Shown: piece after piece, positions 16,374 to 24,234 of the stretch
How the letters are laid out: the number at the start of each line of letters is the position of its first letter
Position numbering within the stretch: position 1 is the first letter of the stretch
Origin: an uncultured Ruthenibacterium sp.
Lineage (GTDB): Bacteria; Bacillota; Clostridia; Oscillospirales; Ruminococcaceae
Reading direction: 5' to 3'
Assembly (NCBI GenBank): GCA_910587145.1
Contig: CAJUMH010000002.1
Coordinates: 103,194-134,536 of the forward strand
Length of the DNA stretch: 31,343 bases
Translations under genes and position numbers: made by a program
Notes under the pieces: model-generated
Database searches by the model: none
The model's input: the letters and a program-made list of their open reading frames with translations, nothing else
Told to the model about the DNA's origin: nothing

Positions 16374-16419
16374 AAAACAAAGGCGTTGTTTTCGGCATAT
16401 TGCCAAAAATGCATTTTGG
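16374..16419. promoter_or_regulatory. Cluster of short dyads upstream of the maltodextrin-operon promoter
   Basis: Three small inverted repeats lie in a row: AAAACAA-N5-TTGTTTT (16374-16392), GGCA-N3-TGCC (16394-16404) and CCAAAA...TTTTGG around TGCA (16403-16419). Their position 15-60 bases before the -35 suits activator sites, for instance for the AraC-type regulator encoded upstream. This is a guess from position. Confidence 0.4.
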
Positions 16420-16432
16420 ACACAGATTTTTC

Positions 16433-16461
16433 TTGCTTTTTTATAAAAAGGACGATATTAT
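16433..16461 (+). promoter_or_regulatory. Promoter of the maltodextrin-type operon
   Basis: TTGCTT (16433-16438), a 17-base spacer and TATTAT (16456-16461); an overlapping TATAAT at 16459-16464 would need a 20-base spacer. Transcription should start near 16468, directly at the operator dyad. Confidence 0.65.
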
Positions 16462-16467
16462 AATATT

Positions 16468-16500
16468 GTAAACGTTTCCGGTTACAATTCCGGTAACGTT
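16468..16500. promoter_or_regulatory. LacI-family operator dyad (possible overlapping cre)
   Basis: Positions 16471-16500 form a 30-bp dyad with arms AACGTT-N-CCGG and CCGG-N-AACGTT, 10 of 15 base pairs being symmetric. Each outer core contains the central CG that is typical of LacI-family half sites, and the two AACGTT cores are 24 bp apart. The left part, TGTAAACGTTTCC (from 16468), also fits the catabolite-response consensus at 12 of 14 positions. It covers the expected transcription start, so binding should repress. The LacI-type regulator at 20032 in the same operon is the obvious candidate. Confidence 0.7.
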
Positions 16501-16526
16501 GGAACGCTTCTATGGAGCGTTCCAAC
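16498..16526 (+). other. Leader hairpin before the binding-protein gene
   Basis: A perfect 11-bp stem (GTTGGAACGCT with AGCGTTCCAAC) around a 7-base loop overlaps the right end of the operator and ends about 15 bases before the GGAGGAG ribosome site. It may stabilise the 5' end of the mRNA or form part of a further protein-binding site. Confidence 0.7.
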
Positions 16527-16551
16527 CGATTCAAATTTAGGAGGAGAAAAA

Positions 16552-17913
16552 ATGAGCAAAAAGTTTTGGGCACTTGCACTTTGCGTCGTCCTGGCTTTGT
16601 CCCTGCTGGGCGGCTGCGCCAACAGCGGCAGCAGCAGCACCCCTGCCAGCACCGCCCCTTCCAGCACCGCCCCGGAGGGCTCTTCTGCTGCCAACGGCGG
16701 CGATGCGCCCGCCGACGGCGCGGCCGGCTCGGTATACTGGCTGAACTTCAAGCCGGAATCCGATACGGTGCTGCAGGAGATTGCCGAAATGTACACCGCG
16801 AAAACCGGCGTTCCCGTCAAGGTGGTTACCGCCTCTGCCGGCACCTATAACCAGCAGCTGACCGCCGAGATGGACAAATCCGCGCCGCCGACGCTGTTTG
16901 TTATCGGCAATGCCGCCGCCGCGCGCGATTGGTCTGATTACGCGCTGGATCTGGCCGGCACCCCCATCGAGGCCGAGCTGAACACCGATGCGTACAATAT
17001 CTATGACGAGAACGGCAAGCTTGTTTCTATCGGCTACTGCTACGAGTGCTACGGCATTATCGTCAACCTCGACCTGCTGAATCAGTTCGGCTCGCTCGAA
17101 AACATCAAGGATTTTGAATCGCTGAAGAATCTTGTCGAGACGATCGAATCGAAAGCGGACGAGACCGGCATTCACGCGTTCACGTCCTGCGATATGGATT
17201 CTTCCAGCAGCTGGCGCTTTACGGGCCACATGGCGAACCTCGAATACTACTACGAGCAGGAGGGCAATGTGTGGACCGAGTGCCCGCCCGAGCTCACCGG
17301 CAAGTATATGGAGAACTTCAAAAATCTGTACGATCTTGCCATCAACAACAGCATCACCGAGCCCACGGATCTGGCCAACGGCGGCCACGACGCAAGCCAG
17401 GAATTTAAGGACGGCAAGGCCGTGTTCCATGTGCAGGGCTCCTGGGAATACTCCAATCTGGCGGAGGATGTTCCCAATATGGCAATGATCCCCTACTACT
17501 GCGGCGTGGAGGGCGAAGAGAAGGCCGGCCTGAACTGCGGCACCGAGAACTGCTGGGCCATCAACAGCAAGGCTTCTCCCGAGGATCAGCAGGCTACGAT
17601 GGACTTCATGGTCTGGTGCGTCACCGATCCCGAGGCCTCCCGCATGCTGGTGGATTCCTTCGGCGTAATGCCCTATAAGAATGCCGCCGAATCTACGAAC
17701 GCTTTTCTTGCAAACGCCAACCAGTATTCTGAAGACGGCTGCTATGTGATGAACTGGGCCACCAACTTCCAGCCGAACGTGGACGAATACCGTGCCACGC
17801 TCGTGAGCGCGCTGAACGCGTACAACGCCGATCAGTCCGACGCCAACTGGGAGACCGTGAAAACCGCGTTTGTGCAGGGCTGGGCCGTGCAGTATAAAGC
17901 GGTAAACGGCTAA
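16552..17913 (+). CDS. Extracellular sugar-binding lipoprotein (SBP_bac_1, MalE-like)
   Basis: A 453-residue CUT1-type solute-binding protein. The signal peptide ends in lipobox LLGGC (C22) and is followed by a Ser/Thr/Ala/Pro-rich linker to about residue 60, then the two-lobe binding fold (SVYWLNFKPESDTVLQEIAEMYTAKTG at its start, FKDGKAVFHVQGSWEYSNL in the second lobe). The start has GGAGGAG upstream. It heads the operon with malF/malG-type permeases, a LacI regulator and malQ, so maltose or maltodextrin is the most likely ligand. That is inferred from malQ, not from binding residues. Confidence 0.94.
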   Translation: MSKKFWALALCVVLALSLLGGCANSGSSSTPASTAPSSTAPEGSSAANGGDAPADGAAGSVYWLNFKPESDTVLQEIAEMYTAKTGVPVKVVTASAGTYNQQLTAEMDKSAPPTLFVIGNAAAARDWSDYALDLAGTPIEAELNTDAYNIYDENGKLVSIGYCYECYGIIVNLDLLNQFGSLENIKDFESLKNLVETIESKADETGIHAFTSCDMDSSSSWRFTGHMANLEYYYEQEGNVWTECPPELTGKYMENFKNLYDLAINNSITEPTDLANGGHDASQEFKDGKAVFHVQGSWEYSNLAEDVPNMAMIPYYCGVEGEEKAGLNCGTENCWAINSKASPEDQQATMDFMVWCVTDPEASRMLVDSFGVMPYKNAAESTNAFLANANQYSEDGCYVMNWATNFQPNVDEYRATLVSALNAYNADQSDANWETVKTAFVQGWAVQYKAVNG

Positions 17914-17955
17914 AGCAGACGCTGCCATAACGGTACCTCGATCCAATTACTCTGT

Positions 17956-17997
17956 GCGACGGGGCAGGCTCTTGGCCCGCCCCGTCGCTCTCTTTTT
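17956..17997 (+). terminator. Attenuating terminator between binding protein and permease genes
   Basis: A 10-bp perfect stem (GCGACGGGGC with GCCCCGTCGC) around a 13-base loop, followed by TCTCTTTTT. It lies about 150 bases before the next start codon, and the operon appears to continue beyond it. The likely result is abundant binding-protein mRNA with reduced read-through into the permease genes. A second, 8-bp stem at 18054-18090 follows. Confidence 0.8.
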
Positions 17998-18150
17998 CAA
18001 ATTTCAAAAGGGGATCTCCGCATCCTGCGCCAGACGCAATCCGGCGGCGTATTTCGCCCCGCCGATCGGATCCGGAGCTTCTCGGGGCGAAGGGCTCTGT
18101 GCAGGCCGATTCGCCGGCAAAAAAGGAAACAATAGGGGAGGACGCGCAGT

Positions 18151-19056
18151 TTGAAAAAGACAAAACAGATTGGCGGCAGTACCATTCACGTCGCCACGCG
18201 CCGCTGGTGGCCACTGTTCCTCGGCCCCGTTGTCGCGGCGTTTATCATCGGGTTTGTATGGCCCTTTTTCCAGGGCATCTACCTTTCGCTCTGTTCCTTC
18301 AAAACCGTCTCGAACGCAAAATTTGTCGGTTTGCAAAACTATATCAAGGCGTTTTCGGACGCAAGCTTCCGGCATGCGTTTTGGTATACGGCGCTGTTTG
18401 CCGTTACCAGCCTTGTCATCATCAACATTGCCGCCTTTGCGGTGGCCTATGCGCTCACAAAGGGCATCCGGGGCAGCAATCTGTTCCGCACGGTGTTCTT
18501 TATGCCCAACCTCATCGGCGGCATTGTGCTGGGCTATATCTGGTCGATGATCTTCGACGGCATTCTCAGCCGTTTTTCCACCTCTATTATGGTGAATGCA
18601 AAATTCGGGTTCTGGGGGCTGATCATCCTTGTGGCGTGGCAGCAGATCGGCTATATGATGATTATTTATATCGCGGGCCTGCAGGCCGTTCCGGGTGATA
18701 TTTTAGAGGCGGCCGACATTGACGGCGCAACGGGCTGGCAGGCGCTGTTCCGCGTTGTGATCCCGAACGTGATGCCGTCAATCACGATCTGCGTGTTCCT
18801 TTCGCTTACAAACGGCTTCAAGCTTTTCGATCAAAACCTTGCGCTGACAGGGGGGCAGCCGTTTACGATTCAGCCGGACGGCACCACCATCAAGCAGACG
18901 GAAATGCTCGCGCTGAACATCTATAACACGTTTTATACCTCCAGCGTTGCCTCGCAGGGCACCGCGCAGGCAAAGGCCGTGGTGTTCTTTATTCTTGTGG
19001 CGGGCCTGAGCCTTCTCCAGCTTTCCTTCACGCGCAAAAAGGAGGTGCAGCAATAA
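18151..19056 (+). CDS. Carbohydrate ABC transporter permease (MalF-like)
   Basis: A 301-residue CUT1 permease with about six membrane helices. The cytoplasmic EAA loop that docks the ATPase is visible as EAADIDGATGWQALFRVVIP around residue 188. It begins with TTG at 18151, supported by GGGGAGG nine bases upstream and no usable ATG near the N-terminus (MKKTKQIGG if initiated there). Its stop overlaps the next start by one base (TAATG), indicating coupled translation with the partner permease. Confidence 0.94.
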   Translation: MKKTKQIGGSTIHVATRRWWPLFLGPVVAAFIIGFVWPFFQGIYLSLCSFKTVSNAKFVGLQNYIKAFSDASFRHAFWYTALFAVTSLVIINIAAFAVAYALTKGIRGSNLFRTVFFMPNLIGGIVLGYIWSMIFDGILSRFSTSIMVNAKFGFWGLIILVAWQQIGYMMIIYIAGLQAVPGDILEAADIDGATGWQALFRVVIPNVMPSITICVFLSLTNGFKLFDQNLALTGGQPFTIQPDGTTIKQTEMLALNIYNTFYTSSVASQGTAQAKAVVFFILVAGLSLLQLSFTRKKEVQQ

Positions 19057-19910
19057 TGAACGGTACGCTTTCCAAACAGCGCCGCGGCAAAACGGTTCTT
19101 TCGGTGCTAATGGCGGTTGTCTGCATTATTTATGTAATGCCGGTTTTTACGGTGCTGCTCAACTCTTTTAAGCGGAACACCTTTGTTAAAACGGATACAT
19201 TCGCGCTGCCCACCGGCGAAATGTGGGCGGGTTTTTCCAACTTTACCAAGGGCATGACGTTTGGCAACTACCCGTTTGTAAACAGCGTATTCTACAGCGT
19301 GGTGATTACGATCCTCTCCACCGCGCTCATTCTCATCGGCACCACGATGGCCGCATGGTATATTGCGCGCGTTGATTCCAAATTCTGCCGTGTGCTGTAT
19401 TATCTGTGCGTCTTTTCAATGGTGGTGCCCTTCCAGATGGTGATGTTCACGCTTTCGAAAACGGCGGACAGCCTGCGGCTGAACACGCCGCTTACGATCC
19501 CCATCGTCTATCTGGGCTTTGGCGCGGGGCTTGCCATCTTCATGTTTGTGGGCTTTGTCAAATCGATCCCACTCGAGATTGAGGAAGCCGCCGCGATGGA
19601 CGGCTGCGGGCCGGTGCGTATCTTCTTCAATGTGGTGCTGCCGATGCTGCAGTCCACCATGATTTCGGTGGCGATCCTCGAGATCATGTGGGTATGGAAC
19701 GATTATCTGCTGCCGGCACTGGTGCTGGATATCAACGAATACCGCACCATCCCCATCCATATTCAGTATCTGAAGGGCAGCTACGGCACGGTGGATCTGG
19801 GCGCGACGATGGCGCTGATCTTTATGAGCATCCTTCCCGTGATCATCTTCTATCTCACGTGCCAGAAGTATATCATCGAGGGCGTTGCTGCGGGCGCGGT
19901 AAAGGGATAA
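19056..19910 (+). CDS. Carbohydrate ABC transporter permease (MalG-like)
   Basis: A 284-residue CUT1 permease with six predicted helices and the EAA loop EEAAAMDGCGPVRIFFNVVLP at about residue 178. It forms the heterodimeric channel with the preceding MalF-like protein. No ATPase gene occurs in the operon, so an unlinked shared ATPase of the MsmX/MsmK kind, known in Gram-positive bacteria, is expected to energise the importer. Confidence 0.95.
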   Translation: MNGTLSKQRRGKTVLSVLMAVVCIIYVMPVFTVLLNSFKRNTFVKTDTFALPTGEMWAGFSNFTKGMTFGNYPFVNSVFYSVVITILSTALILIGTTMAAWYIARVDSKFCRVLYYLCVFSMVVPFQMVMFTLSKTADSLRLNTPLTIPIVYLGFGAGLAIFMFVGFVKSIPLEIEEAAAMDGCGPVRIFFNVVLPMLQSTMISVAILEIMWVWNDYLLPALVLDINEYRTIPIHIQYLKGSYGTVDLGATMALIFMSILPVIIFYLTCQKYIIEGVAAGAVKG

Positions 19911-20031
19911 CCGCAAAAGGCCCCCGTAAAAATCCCCATAAAAGTAACCTGTGCGGCGCGCCCGGCGCTTTGTCGGGCGCGCCCGCGCACAAAACAGGCT
20001 GCCCAACAGCGCTTTGCGGGCAGCCAAGCAA

Positions 20032-21090
20032 ATGAGGAATGCCGATTTGACCATCAAGGATATTGCCCGGCTGTCCGGGTACAGTGTCGCTACGGTCTCC
20101 CGTGCGCTGAACAGCCACCCCGACATCAGCGAGGCCGCGCGCGCGAAAATTTTAGAGGTCGTAGCGCAGCAGGATTTTCAGCCGAACAATAACGCGAAGC
20201 ATTTGAAGCAGCAGGCCGATACGGGCGTTGCCATTGTTGTGAAGGGTATTATGAACCTGCTGTTTGCCGAACTGGTGGAGCGCGTGCAGGATCTTTTGCA
20301 AAGCGCAGGGCAGGAGGCGTCCGTGCATTATCTGGACGAGGATGCGAACGAGGTGGTCTATGCCTGCCATCTTTGCCGCGAGCGCAAGCCCCGCGGCATT
20401 TTGTTTTTGGGCGGCGATCTGGAGCTGTTCCGGGCGGGCTTTGCGCCCATCACGGTGCCCTGTGTGCTGCTGACGAACAGCGCCCGCGAGCTGGGCTTTG
20501 CAAACCTTTCGTCGTTTACCACAGACGATGCGGCGGCCGCCGCGCAGGTGATCGGGCTGCTGGCGGATAAAGGGCACCGGAGCATCGGCGTTTTGGGCGG
20601 CAATTTTTCATGCTCTCAAATCAGCTTTCGCCGCCTGACGGGCTGCAAGGAGGCGTTTGCGCGGCTGGGGATCCCGTTCGATGAGGCGCTCCAGTACGAG
20701 CCGTGCCGCTATTCGATGCGGGATGCCTATGCCGCCACGCGCCGTCTGTTGGAGCGCAGCCCCGGGCTGACGGCTCTTTTTGCCGTGGGCGACGTAATCG
20801 CCATGGGCGCCGTTCGCGCGCTGCGGGATCTGGGCAGGCGTGTGCCGGACGATCTTTCCGTGGTGGGCTACGACGGCGTAGAGATGAGCCGCTACACCGT
20901 GCCCCGCTTAACGACCGTCCGCCAGGACGTGACGGCGCTGGCCGAGCGCGGTGTGGATGATCTGCTGCGCCGCATTGGCTGGAACCGCCCGCCTGTCCAC
21001 GAGGTGATCCCGTTCCGGATGATCGACGGCGAGAGCGTGGCCGGGCCGGCCGCCGAAAAAGGGCGCGGGCCCGAACCTTCCCGGCCGTAG
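20032..21090 (+). CDS. LacI family transcriptional regulator
   Basis: A 352-residue repressor. The N-terminal helix-turn-helix reads TIKDIARLSGYSVATVSRALN (split here over residues 7-27) and is followed by a periplasmic-binding-like effector domain with SIGVLGG and VVGYDGVEMSRYTVPRLTT. ATG 20032 is taken as start, but TTG 20047 is a serious alternative: GAGG lies nine bases before it and it would give the common family start (M)TIKDIA. A strong GC hairpin without T-run lies in the preceding gap (about 19955-20009). It sits within the maltodextrin-type operon and probably controls it through the dyad at 16468-16500. The effector is unknown; a malto-oligosaccharide is plausible. Confidence 0.93.
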   Translation: MRNADLTIKDIARLSGYSVATVSRALNSHPDISEAARAKILEVVAQQDFQPNNNAKHLKQQADTGVAIVVKGIMNLLFAELVERVQDLLQSAGQEASVHYLDEDANEVVYACHLCRERKPRGILFLGGDLELFRAGFAPITVPCVLLTNSARELGFANLSSFTTDDAAAAAQVIGLLADKGHRSIGVLGGNFSCSQISFRRLTGCKEAFARLGIPFDEALQYEPCRYSMRDAYAATRRLLERSPGLTALFAVGDVIAMGAVRALRDLGRRVPDDLSVVGYDGVEMSRYTVPRLTTVRQDVTALAERGVDDLLRRIGWNRPPVHEVIPFRMIDGESVAGPAAEKGRGPEPSRP

Positions 21091-21142
21091 CGCGCAAGGG
21101 CGGGCGGCCCGCCCCATCACCAAAACGAAAGGAGGCTCCCGC

Positions 21143-22645
21143 GTGAGAAAAGCCGGGATCCTGATGCCAATTTTTTCTCTGCCGTCTCCGTATGGCATCG
21201 GCACACTGGGGGCCGATGCCCGCGCATTTGCGGATTTTCTGGCGCGGAGCGGCCAGTCCTGCTGGCAGATGCTGCCGGTGGGCCCCACCGGCTATGGCGA
21301 TTCGCCTTATCAATCGTTTTCCTCGTTTGCCGGCAACCCCTATTTTATTGATTTAGACGAGCTTGCGGCGGACGGCTTGCTGCGGCCGTCCGAGTTTGGG
21401 CCGCTCGATTGGGGCGATGATGCCTGTGCGGTGGATTACGGGCGGCTGTATGCGCAGCGCTTTGCCGTGCTGCGCGTTGCGTGCGGCCGCCTGCTTGCAA
21501 ACAGGCCTTCCGATTTTGATGCTTTTTGCGCACAGCAGACGGATTGGCTGGAGGATTACGCGCTGTTTATGGCGCTGAAAACACGCTGTGGCGGCGCTTC
21601 GTGGTTTGTCTGGCCGCAGCCGCTGCGCCTGCGGGAGGCCGGCGCGCTTGCAAAGGCCCGCGCAGAGCTTGCCGCGGAGCTGGATTTCTGGCGGGCCGTG
21701 CAGTATCTGTTTTTCCGCCAGTGGAGCGCGCTGAAGGCGTATGTCAACGCGAAGGGTGTCTGCATCATCGGCGATCTGCCCATCTATGTTTCCGCAGACA
21801 GCGCCGACGTCTGGGCGAACCCGGAGCAGTTTCAGCTGGACGAAAACGGTATGCCCACCGAAGTGGCGGGCTGCCCGCCGGACGGCTTTTCGGCGGACGG
21901 CCAGCTTTGGGGCAATCCGCTGTTCGACTGGGAGCGGATGAAGCGCGAGGGCTATCGCTGGTGGCTGCGACGCATTGCGTTTCAGTTTACCATTTACGAT
22001 ACGCTGCGCATCGACCATTTTCGGGGCTTCGATTCGTATTATGCCATCCCCCGCGGCGAAACCACCGCGAAGAACGGCCGCTGGCGCCCCGGCCCGGGCA
22101 TGGATTTTTTCAACGCCGTAAAGCGCGAGCTCGGCCCGAGGGACATCATTGCCGAGGATCTGGGCTTTCTCACGCCCTCGGTACGCCGGCTGGTGGAGGA
22201 GACCGGTTATCCCGGCATGAAGGTGCTGGAGCTGGGCTTTGACAGCCGCGACGCAGACAGCGAGTATCTGCCGCACCGCTGCGGCACACACTGCGTGATA
22301 TATACCGGAACGCATGACAACGATACCGTTCGGGGCTGGCTGGCAAGCGCGCCGCGCGCGGACGCGGCCTATGCCAAAGCGTATCTGCGACTTTCGGCGC
22401 GCGAGGGCTATCACTGGGGCATGATGCGCGCCGCATGGGCCAGCGCGGCCGACCTGGCCGTGATGCAGTTTCAGGATTTGCTGGGCCTTGGCAGCGAGGC
22501 GCGCATCAATACGCCCTCCACGCTGGGCGCAAACTGGCAATGGCGCGCCCAGCCCGGCGCGTTCGATCAAAAGCTGGCGCGCCGCCTGCGCCGTGAGATG
22601 CAAATTTATCAGCGCCTGCCGGAGGCCGCGCGCTCCCGTCTCTGA
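21143..22645 (+). CDS. malQ: 4-alpha-glucanotransferase (amylomaltase)
   Basis: A 500-residue GH77 enzyme of normal length. It transfers segments of alpha-1,4-glucans between maltodextrins, releasing glucose in the cytoplasm. Visible signatures include SPYGIGTLG and GDSPYQSFSSFAGNP near the N-terminus, the nucleophile region LRIDHFRGFDSYY, the acid/base IIAEDLGFL and GTHDNDT. The start is GTG 21143 with AAAGGAGG upstream. It is the last gene of the operon and gives the best clue that the importer handles maltodextrins. Confidence 0.97.
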   Translation: MRKAGILMPIFSLPSPYGIGTLGADARAFADFLARSGQSCWQMLPVGPTGYGDSPYQSFSSFAGNPYFIDLDELAADGLLRPSEFGPLDWGDDACAVDYGRLYAQRFAVLRVACGRLLANRPSDFDAFCAQQTDWLEDYALFMALKTRCGGASWFVWPQPLRLREAGALAKARAELAAELDFWRAVQYLFFRQWSALKAYVNAKGVCIIGDLPIYVSADSADVWANPEQFQLDENGMPTEVAGCPPDGFSADGQLWGNPLFDWERMKREGYRWWLRRIAFQFTIYDTLRIDHFRGFDSYYAIPRGETTAKNGRWRPGPGMDFFNAVKRELGPRDIIAEDLGFLTPSVRRLVEETGYPGMKVLELGFDSRDADSEYLPHRCGTHCVIYTGTHDNDTVRGWLASAPRADAAYAKAYLRLSAREGYHWGMMRAAWASAADLAVMQFQDLLGLGSEARINTPSTLGANWQWRAQPGAFDQKLARRLRREMQIYQRLPEAARSRL

Positions 22646-22658
22646 TCCGAATCTGTTC

Positions 22659-22692
22659 AAAGCCGCCTGTGCGTGATGCAAAGGCGGCTTTT
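22659..22692 (+). terminator. Intrinsic terminator of the maltodextrin-type operon
   Basis: A 10-bp perfect stem (AAAGCCGCCT with AGGCGGCTTT) ending in TTTT, 14 bases after the malQ stop. Confidence 0.88.
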
Positions 22693-22720
22693 GCAGGAGG
22701 AATGTTTTTCGCCCGGCGCA

Positions 22721-22749
22721 TTGACAATTTGCCGGGCGGGTGATACGAT
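22721..22749 (+). promoter_or_regulatory. Sigma-A promoter of the RidA-family gene
   Basis: A consensus TTGACA (22721-22726), a 17-base spacer and TACGAT (22744-22749), about 40 bases before the start codon. Confidence 0.8.
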
Positions 22750-22787
22750 AAACAGAAAACACCGGAATTACCGAAAGGGGAATACGC

Positions 22788-23165
22788 ATGGAATTAAAAT
22801 TTACACAAACGGACAAGGCGCCTGCGGCCATCGGCCCATATTCGCAGGCGGTATCGGTGGGCAATCTGCTGTTTACCTCGGGCCAGATCCCCATCGACCC
22901 GGCCACGGGCGAGATCGCGGGCACAACCATCACCGAACAGGCGCGCCAGAGCATCGCGAATGTGGGCGCGATCCTTGCGGCCAATGGCACAAGCTTTGAA
23001 AGGGTGGTAAAAACCACCTGCTTTTTGGCCGATATGGGCGATTTTGCTGCGTTTAACGAGGAATACGCCAAAGCATTTACCGCGCGTCCCGCGCGCTCGT
23101 GCGTGGCGGTGAAAACGCTGCCGAAGAACGTTCTGTGCGAGATCGAGGCCATCGCGGCGCTGTGA
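22788..23165 (+). CDS. RidA family enamine/imine deaminase (YjgF/YER057c/UK114)
   Basis: A 125-residue RidA-family protein, a cytoplasmic trimer that hydrolyses reactive enamine/imine intermediates such as 2-aminoacrylate. The family pattern is complete, with GPYSQAV near the N-terminus, LFTSGQIPIDPATGEI, R103 in PARSCV and E118/E120 at the end, corresponding to the substrate-carboxylate arginine and catalytic-site glutamate of the family. AAGGGG precedes the ATG. It is monocistronic, between its own promoter and a strong terminator. Confidence 0.96.
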   Translation: MELKFTQTDKAPAAIGPYSQAVSVGNLLFTSGQIPIDPATGEIAGTTITEQARQSIANVGAILAANGTSFERVVKTTCFLADMGDFAAFNEEYAKAFTARPARSCVAVKTLPKNVLCEIEAIAAL

Positions 23166-23214
23166 GACAGCCCGGATAAGGCCGGTGAGCCGGAAAGGGC
23201 CGGCACGGAGGATG

Positions 23215-23263
23215 CGCAAAAAAGCGGGCGGACGAAAATCATTCGTCCGCCCGCTTTTTTGCG
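23215..23263. terminator. Bidirectional terminator between RidA and chemoreceptor genes
   Basis: A perfect 22-bp inverted repeat (23215-23236 with 23242-23263) around a 5-base loop, with A-run on one side and T-run on the other. It can stop transcription from both convergent units. Confidence 0.93.
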
Positions 23264-23295
23264 TTTTTTTCAGGAGCCCTTAAAAAATCGTGTGT

Positions 23296-24222
23296 TCAGC
23301 CCTTCGATTCCTCCATCAGGGGACGGATCTGAGAAAGCATGTTGCTCATATCCTCAAACATGGCGCTTTTGGTGGTGCCCAGCTTGCTGGCCTGATCGAT
23401 ATGCTTTACTACCTGCTGATATTGATCCCGGATCTGATTGAAGAACATGCAAAGATTTTGCAGATCCTGCTGAGACGTTCGGATAACGCCGGCGATCTCG
23501 GTCTGCACGTCGGCAGCGCCCTCTGCCGCCTCGGTAATCCTTTGAAAGCCTTTGCCGGTTTGCGCCATGCTCTCCATGCTTTGCCCCAGCGTCTGCTGAG
23601 AGGTGAGGATGCTGTCGTTCAGCTGGCTTGCCCGCTGCTCCACATCGCGAACGCCGGTATTCACATCGCCGGCTAAAAGCTTAATCTCCCGGGCCAGCTC
23701 CTTCACCTGTGTGGCAACAATGGCAAAGCCGCGGCCCTCCGAGCCGGCGTGGGCCGCCTCGATGGAAGCGTTGATGGCGAGAATATCTGTCTGATCTGCG
23801 ATCGCGACAATTTTTTTCATGCAGGTCTGGATTCCGTTGATGGCGGTTTGCAGGTGCGAAAAGATCTGCGCCATTTCGTCATAGGATTGCTGAATCTGCG
23901 AGGAGACCTGCCCCAGGTCTTCGACCTGCTTTTGAGACAGCTCCACCTTGCTGGCAATCTCGCTGCGCACCTGATGGAACCGCTCTGCCGTGCGGTCGAT
24001 ATTGGAAAAGGAGTCGCCCAGATCCTGCAGCTTTTCCTGGAAATGATCGGCTTCCTTCAGCACATTGGAAAACGAAGAAACCACCATGCTCAGCTCGGAA
24101 AGAGAGGCAACCTCTTTTTTGGCAAGATCCGATTGATACGTCTTGAGACTTTCGGCCACATGCAGCACCGGATAAAGCCCGGTTTCTTCGTTTGCTTGCG
24201 GATGCTTTTGTTTGAACAGCAT
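23296..24222 (-). CDS. Soluble methyl-accepting chemotaxis protein (MCP signal domain)
   Basis: A 308-residue chemoreceptor without any membrane segment or periplasmic domain. The N-terminal part (about 25-135) is predicted coiled coil, and the conserved hairpin tip occupies about 138-177 (VAIADQTDILAINASIEAAH, then SEGRGFAIVATQVKELA), followed by a second coiled-coil arm. It should signal through CheW/CheA if those are present in the genome. It starts 12 bases after the FIST gene with GGGAGG at its ribosome site, so the FIST protein is the probable sensory input to this receptor. Confidence 0.92.
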   Translation of the reverse strand: MLFKQKHPQANEETGLYPVLHVAESLKTYQSDLAKKEVASLSELSMVVSSFSNVLKEADHFQEKLQDLGDSFSNIDRTAERFHQVRSEIASKVELSQKQVEDLGQVSSQIQQSYDEMAQIFSHLQTAINGIQTCMKKIVAIADQTDILAINASIEAAHAGSEGRGFAIVATQVKELAREIKLLAGDVNTGVRDVEQRASQLNDSILTSQQTLGQSMESMAQTGKGFQRITEAAEGAADVQTEIAGVIRTSQQDLQNLCMFFNQIRDQYQQVVKHIDQASKLGTTKSAMFEDMSNMLSQIRPLMEESKG

Positions 24223-24234
24223 TTCGATCCTCCC

